Below, piece after piece: positions 60,032 to 64,000 of a stretch of DNA of 64,000 nucleotides. Position 1 is the stretch's first letter, and each line of letters starts with the position of its first letter. The notes under the pieces are model-generated. The model made no database searches, had not been told where the DNA came from, and worked only from the letters and a program-made list of their open reading frames with translations. A program made the translations under genes and the position numbers. Origin of the DNA: Pseudomonas sp. PICF141 (GTDB lineage Bacteria; Pseudomonadota; Gammaproteobacteria; Pseudomonadales; Pseudomonadaceae); the NCBI RefSeq assembly GCF_002286815.1, contig NZ_MUNM01000078.1, positions 124,001 through 188,000 on the forward strand. Reading direction: 5' to 3'.

Positions 60032-61171
60032 ATGGCTGAGAGCGAAAGCGGTCAGGACAAAACAGAAGACCCCACGGAGAAACGCAAAAAGGACTCCCGT
60101 GAGAAGGGCGAGATTGCGCGCTCCAAGGAACTCAACACCTTGGCGGTCATGCTCGCTGGCGCCGGTGGATTGCTGGTTTTTGGCGGCGCACTGGCACAGG
60201 ACATGATGGAGCTGATGCGCATGAACTTCTCGCTCTCGCGGGAAGTGATTCTGGATCAGCGCTCCATGGGCACTTATCTGCTGCATTCGGGGCAGATTGC
60301 CCTGATTGCGATTCAGCCGGTGATGATCATCATGCTGCTGGCGGCGCTGATCGGTCCGATCTCCCTGGGTGGCTGGCTATTTGCGGCTGGTTCCATGGCA
60401 CCCAAGTTCAGTCGCATGAATCCGGGGGCGGGCCTGAAACGGATGTTCTCGGCCAAGGCATTGGTGGAGTTGCTCAAGGCCCTGGCAAAGTTTTTCATCG
60501 TGTTGTTCGTGGCGTTGGCGGTCTTGTCGGCGGACATCGACGATCTGCTGCGCATCGCCCACGAACCATTGGATCTGGCAATCATTCACAGCCTGCAAGT
60601 GGTCGGCTGGAGCACCTTGTGGATGGCTTGCGGGCTGATCATCATCGCGGCGGTCGACGTGCCAGTGCAGCTGTGGGAAAGCCACAAGAAACTGCTGATG
60701 ACCAAGCAGGAAGTGCGCGACGAGCACAAGGATCAGGAAGGTAAACCGGAGGTCAAGCAGCGCATTCGCCAGTTGCAGCGCGAGATGTCGCAGCGGCGGA
60801 TGATGGCGGCCATTCCCGAGGCCGACGTGGTCATCACCAACCCGACTCACTACGCCGTAGCCCTCAAGTACGACCCGGACAAAGGCAATGCGCCGGTGCT
60901 GTTGGCCAAGGGGAGTGATTTCCTGGCCTTGAAAATCCGCGAAATCGCCGTGGCCAACAATGTGCTGCTGCTTGAGTCGCCGGCACTGGCGCGTTCGATC
61001 TACTACTCCACGGAGCTGGAGCAGGAAATCCCCGGTGGGTTGTATCTGGCGGTCGCTCAGGTATTGGCCTACGTCTACCAGATTCGCCAGTACCGCGCGG
61101 GCAAGGGCAAGCGTCCGGACCCGCTCCAGGATGATTTGCCGATTCCAGCGGATTTGCGCCGCGATTCCTAA
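60032..61171 (+). CDS. flhB: Flagellar export switch protein FlhB
   Basis: This 379-residue protein has a charged N-terminal segment (KTEDPTEKRKKDSREKGEIA near 10-29), four membrane segments and the autocleavage motif N270-P271-T272-H273 in VVITNPTHYAVALKYD. Cleavage between Asn and Pro changes export specificity when FliK signals hook completion. It ends the fliL operon. A perfect 36-bp inverted repeat follows six bases after the stop. Confidence 0.97.
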   Translation: MAESESGQDKTEDPTEKRKKDSREKGEIARSKELNTLAVMLAGAGGLLVFGGALAQDMMELMRMNFSLSREVILDQRSMGTYLLHSGQIALIAIQPVMIIMLLAALIGPISLGGWLFAAGSMAPKFSRMNPGAGLKRMFSAKALVELLKALAKFFIVLFVALAVLSADIDDLLRIAHEPLDLAIIHSLQVVGWSTLWMACGLIIIAAVDVPVQLWESHKKLLMTKQEVRDEHKDQEGKPEVKQRIRQLQREMSQRRMMAAIPEADVVITNPTHYAVALKYDPDKGNAPVLLAKGSDFLALKIREIAVANNVLLLESPALARSIYYSTELEQEIPGGLYLAVAQVLAYVYQIRQYRAGKGKRPDPLQDDLPIPADLRRDS

Positions 61172-61177
61172 ACGCGG

Positions 61178-61269
61178 AAAGATCGCAGCCTCGTTGCACT
61201 CGACAGCTCCTACGCAGCCCCTGCTTGCGCCCTGTAGGAGCTGTCGAGTGCAACGAGGCTGCGATCTTT
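61178..61269. repeat. Perfect inverted repeat (AGGCTGCGATCTTT family) between flhB and flhA
   Basis: Arms 61178-61213 and 61234-61269 are exact 36-base inverted copies around a 20-base loop. The ends AAAGATCGCAGCC and GGCTGCGATCTTT match the repeats at 2379-2454 and 19213-19276. The short T-run after the right arm could support termination of flhB transcripts. Confidence 0.93.
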
Positions 61270-61316
61270 TGATCTTCCGCACTTGAAAACACCTCTATTC
61301 CAAACCCCGGCAAAAG

Positions 61317-61333
61317 TTGGAAGGCTTCTTGCA
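61317..61333 (+). promoter_or_regulatory. Candidate sigma-54 promoter of flhA operon
   Basis: TTGGAAGGCTTCTTGCA has GG at 61319-61320 and GC at 61331-61332 with 10-base spacing; the -12 half TTGCA is perfect and the -24 half is partial. It lies 62 bases before the flhA start. flhA promoters are RpoN- and FleQ-dependent in other pseudomonads. Confidence 0.7.
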
Positions 61334-61394
61334 ATAGCCGCCCTGCGCCTGCTTCAGGCGTCAAAGATTTGCTTTAAAGGAACGGGGAAAACCG

Positions 61395-63524
61395 GTGGAT
61401 CGCTCTCAGTTAATCAACACTGCACGCACAAACGTTGCCGACCTCAGTCGGGGCAATCTGGGCGTGCCGCTGTTGCTGCTGGTCATGCTGGCCATGATGA
61501 TGTTGCCAGTGCCGCCGTTCCTGCTGGACGTGTTTTTCACCTTCAACATTGCCTTGTCCATCGTCGTGTTGCTGGTCTGCGTGTACGCCTTGCGGCCGCT
61601 GGATTTTGCCGTGTTCCCGACCATTCTGCTGGTGGCGACGTTGCTGCGACTGGCGTTGAACGTGGCCTCGACGCGAGTGGTAATGCTCCACGGTCAGGAT
61701 GGCCATGCCGCCGCCGGTAAGGTGATTCAGGCCTTCGGTGAGGTGGTGATCGGCGGTAACTACGTGGTCGGTATCGTGGTCTTCGCGATTTTGATGATCA
61801 TCAACTTCGTCGTAGTGACCAAGGGTGCCGGGCGGATTTCCGAGGTGAGCGCGCGTTTCACCCTCGACGCAATGCCGGGTAAACAGATGGCGATCGACGC
61901 CGACTTGAACGCCGGCCTGATCGACCAGAACCAGGCGAAATTGCGCCGGATGGAAGTGGCCCAGGAAGCCGAGTTCTACGGTTCCATGGACGGTGCCAGC
62001 AAGTTCGTGCGCGGTGACGCCATCGCCGGCCTGCTGATTCTGTTCATCAACCTGATCGGCGGCATGGCGGTCGGTATCTTCCAGCACGGCATGACCTTTG
62101 GCGATGCCGGTCGGGTGTATGCCTTGTTGACCATCGGTGACGGTTTGGTGGCGCAATTGCCATCACTGTTGTTGTCGACTGCCGCTGCGATCATGGTGAC
62201 CCGTGCTTCCGGCTCGGAAGACATGGGCAAGCAGATCAATCGTCAGATGTTCGCCTCGCCGAAAGCCTTGGCAGTGGCCGCTGGCTTGATGGCGGTGATG
62301 GGCCTGGTGCCGGGCATGCCGCACTTCTCCTTTCTCAGCATGGCCGCCTTGGCAGCCGGCGGCGCTTACCTGTTCTGGAAGAAGCAGAACACAGTCAAGC
62401 TTCAGGCCCTGCAAGAGGTCAAGCGTCAGCAGGAGCTGCTGCCATCGCCGTCCCGCGCCCAGGAAACCAAGGAGCTTGGCTGGGATGACGTGACCCCGAT
62501 CGACATGATTGGCCTGGAAGTCGGCTACCGCCTGATTCCGCTGGTGGATCGCAACCAGGGTGGTCAGTTGCTGGCGCGGATCAAGGGTGTGCGTAAAAAG
62601 CTCTCCCAGGACCTGGGTTTCCTGATGCCGACTGTGCATATCCGTGACAACCTCGATCTGGCGCCAAGCGCCTACCGCCTGACCCTGATGGGCGTGATCC
62701 TGGCCGAGGCCGAGATTTACCCGGACCGCGAACTGGCGATCAACCCGGGTCAGGTCTACGGCACGCTCAATGGCATTACCGCCAAAGATCCGGCTTTTGG
62801 CCTGGAGGCGGTCTGGATCGAAATCAGCCAACGGGCCCAGGCGCAATCGCTCGGTTACACCGTGGTCGATGCCAGTACGGTAGTGGCAACCCATTTGAAC
62901 CAGATTTTGTACAAGCACTCCAGCGAGCTGATTGGCCACGAAGAAGTCCAGCAACTCATGCAATTGCTGGCCAAAAGCTCGCCGAAACTGGCCGAAGAAC
63001 TGGTGCCGGGGGTGGTTTCGCTGTCGCAGTTGCTCAAGGTCTTGCAGGCATTGCTGGCCGAACAGGTGCCGGTACGGGACATTCGCAGCATCGCCGAAGC
63101 CATCGCGAACAACGCCGCCAAGAGTCAAGATACTGCCGCTTTGGTGGCCGCGGTGCGCGTCGGCGTATCCCGTGCAATCGTGCAAAGCATTGTAGGCACT
63201 GAGTCGCAGCTGCCTGTGATCACCTTGGAGCCAAGGTTGGAACAAATATTGCTCAATAGTCTTCAGAAAGCAGGACAAGGCTCGGAAGAGGGCGTTCTGC
63301 TGGAGCCAAGCATGGCAGAGAAGCTGCAACGTTCGTTGATCGAAGCGGCGCAGCGTCAAGAGATGCAAGGTCAACCGGTGATTCTGCTGGTGGCCGGTCC
63401 GGTTCGCGCGATGCTCTCGCGATTCGGTCGGCTGGCAGTACCGGGTTTGCATGTGTTGGCTTACCAGGAAATTCCTGACAACAAGCAAGTGACCATCGTT
63501 GCGACAGTAGGGCCCAACGGCTGA
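61395..63524 (+). CDS. flhA: Flagellar export gate protein FlhA
   Basis: This 709-residue protein has an N-terminal region with about eight membrane segments (20-330), the FHIPEP-type conserved segment seen as RFTLDAMPGKQMAIDADLNA near 155-174, and a large cytosolic C-terminal domain (about 350-709) that docks chaperones and FliJ. The GTG start follows AAAGGAACGGGG. It precedes flhF by 11 bases. Confidence 0.97.
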   Translation: MDRSQLINTARTNVADLSRGNLGVPLLLLVMLAMMMLPVPPFLLDVFFTFNIALSIVVLLVCVYALRPLDFAVFPTILLVATLLRLALNVASTRVVMLHGQDGHAAAGKVIQAFGEVVIGGNYVVGIVVFAILMIINFVVVTKGAGRISEVSARFTLDAMPGKQMAIDADLNAGLIDQNQAKLRRMEVAQEAEFYGSMDGASKFVRGDAIAGLLILFINLIGGMAVGIFQHGMTFGDAGRVYALLTIGDGLVAQLPSLLLSTAAAIMVTRASGSEDMGKQINRQMFASPKALAVAAGLMAVMGLVPGMPHFSFLSMAALAAGGAYLFWKKQNTVKLQALQEVKRQQELLPSPSRAQETKELGWDDVTPIDMIGLEVGYRLIPLVDRNQGGQLLARIKGVRKKLSQDLGFLMPTVHIRDNLDLAPSAYRLTLMGVILAEAEIYPDRELAINPGQVYGTLNGITAKDPAFGLEAVWIEISQRAQAQSLGYTVVDASTVVATHLNQILYKHSSELIGHEEVQQLMQLLAKSSPKLAEELVPGVVSLSQLLKVLQALLAEQVPVRDIRSIAEAIANNAAKSQDTAALVAAVRVGVSRAIVQSIVGTESQLPVITLEPRLEQILLNSLQKAGQGSEEGVLLEPSMAEKLQRSLIEAAQRQEMQGQPVILLVAGPVRAMLSRFGRLAVPGLHVLAYQEIPDNKQVTIVATVGPNG

Positions 63525-63535
63525 GGTAGTGGTTT

Positions 63536-64000
63536 ATGCAAGTTAAGCGTTTTTTCGCCGCCGATATGCGTCAGGCCATGAAGCTGGTTCGTGATGAGCT
63601 GGGCGCTGATGCCGCCATCATTGGCAATCGCCGGATCGCCGGCGGTGTCGAGCTGACGGCTGCCCTGGATTACAAATTGTCGGCGCTGGCCCCGCGTGTT
63701 CCGAACATGGAACTGGAGGATGAGCTGCGCAAGACCCAGTCGCGGATCGTGACCGCCCAGGCCGAACTGAGCCTGCGTAGCGATGGCGAGAGCGACAACA
63801 GCACCAATCGCCAATTGTTCGCCGGCCTGCCGCTGACCGCCGCCGAGCCGCTGATCGAACCGACTTACGCTGAACCTCGTCGTGCTGCACCCGCCCCCGC
63901 GCCAGCCTCCGGCGCAGTTGATCCGCGAGCCTTCGATTCGATGCGTTTCGAGCTCAACAGCTTGCGTGAGCTGATGGAAGTGCAACTCGGCTCGCTGGCC
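63536..64000 (+). CDS. flhF: Flagellar biosynthesis regulator FlhF (5' part)
   Basis: This reading frame stays open for 155 codons to the window end. The N-terminus MQVKRFFAADMRQAMKLVRD and the segment ELGADAAIIGNRRIAGGVEL match the B domain of FlhF, the SRP-type GTPase that places the polar flagellum. The next part is a Pro/Ala-rich linker and the start of the helical region before the GTPase (N/G) domains, which lie beyond the window. The gene is partial only because the window ends. Confidence 0.93.
   Translation, partial: MQVKRFFAADMRQAMKLVRDELGADAAIIGNRRIAGGVELTAALDYKLSALAPRVPNMELEDELRKTQSRIVTAQAELSLRSDGESDNSTNRQLFAGLPLTAAEPLIEPTYAEPRRAAPAPAPASGAVDPRAFDSMRFELNSLRELMEVQLGSLA

Overview
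The window is a stretch of a Pseudomonas chromosome, most likely from the P. fluorescens complex. The evidence is a phhABC/phhR phenylalanine-catabolism locus, a polar-flagellum cluster with FleQ/FleS/FleR control, HptB-HsbR-HsbA genes between fliJ and fliK, and many REP-type inverted repeats built on the motifs GTAGGAGCGAGGCTTGCC, GGCGAGGGGGCTTGCCCCC and AGGCTGCGATCTTT. Coding density is high. I see no rRNA, tRNA, CRISPR array, transposase or integrase.

Layout: (1) 1-6737 is housekeeping DNA: arfB, an MFS transporter, small ORFs, the phhABC operon and its divergent regulator phhR. (2) 7092-15521 is flgFGHIJKL (rod, rings, hook-filament junction). (3) 15616-36954 is a ~21 kb flagellin-glycosylation island between flgL and fliC. 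It holds two very large multidomain glycosyltransferases, a CDP-6-deoxyhexose module (rfbF, rfbG, an RmlC-type epimerase, two C-methyltransferase-like proteins, a ketoreductase-like SDR, a CmcI-family O-methyltransferase-like protein), a complete CMP-pseudaminic acid pathway (pseB, C, F, a pseG-pseH fusion, pseI), an orphan KAS III enzyme, a Maf-type flagellin glycosyltransferase and a small unknown ORF. (4) 37208-45210 is fliC, flaG, fliD, fliS, fliT and the regulators fleQ, fleS, fleR. (5) 45547-64000 is fliEFGHIJ, hsbA-hsbR-hptB, fliKLMNOPQR, flhB, flhA and the start of flhF, cut by the window end.

How it works together: eight upstream sites fit the sigma-54 -24/-12 pattern with exact GG-N10-GC spacing or close to it (flgF, rfbF, fliD, fleSR, fliE, fliK, fliL, flhA), and sigma-28-type TAAA-N15-(GCCGATAA-like) sites precede fliC and fliS. 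This matches the Pseudomonas hierarchy FleQ -> FleSR -> FliA. The strong candidate ahead of rfbF suggests that glycan supply is timed with basal-body and hook assembly.

The most interesting part is the glycan island. It encodes pseudaminic acid plus Maf together with a second, branched and probably methylated 6-deoxyhexose whose gene set resembles the noviose/virenose logic (4-keto intermediate, epimerisation, C-methylation, reduction, O-methylation) but is fed from CDP-glucose. The structure of the final flagellin glycan cannot be read from sequence.
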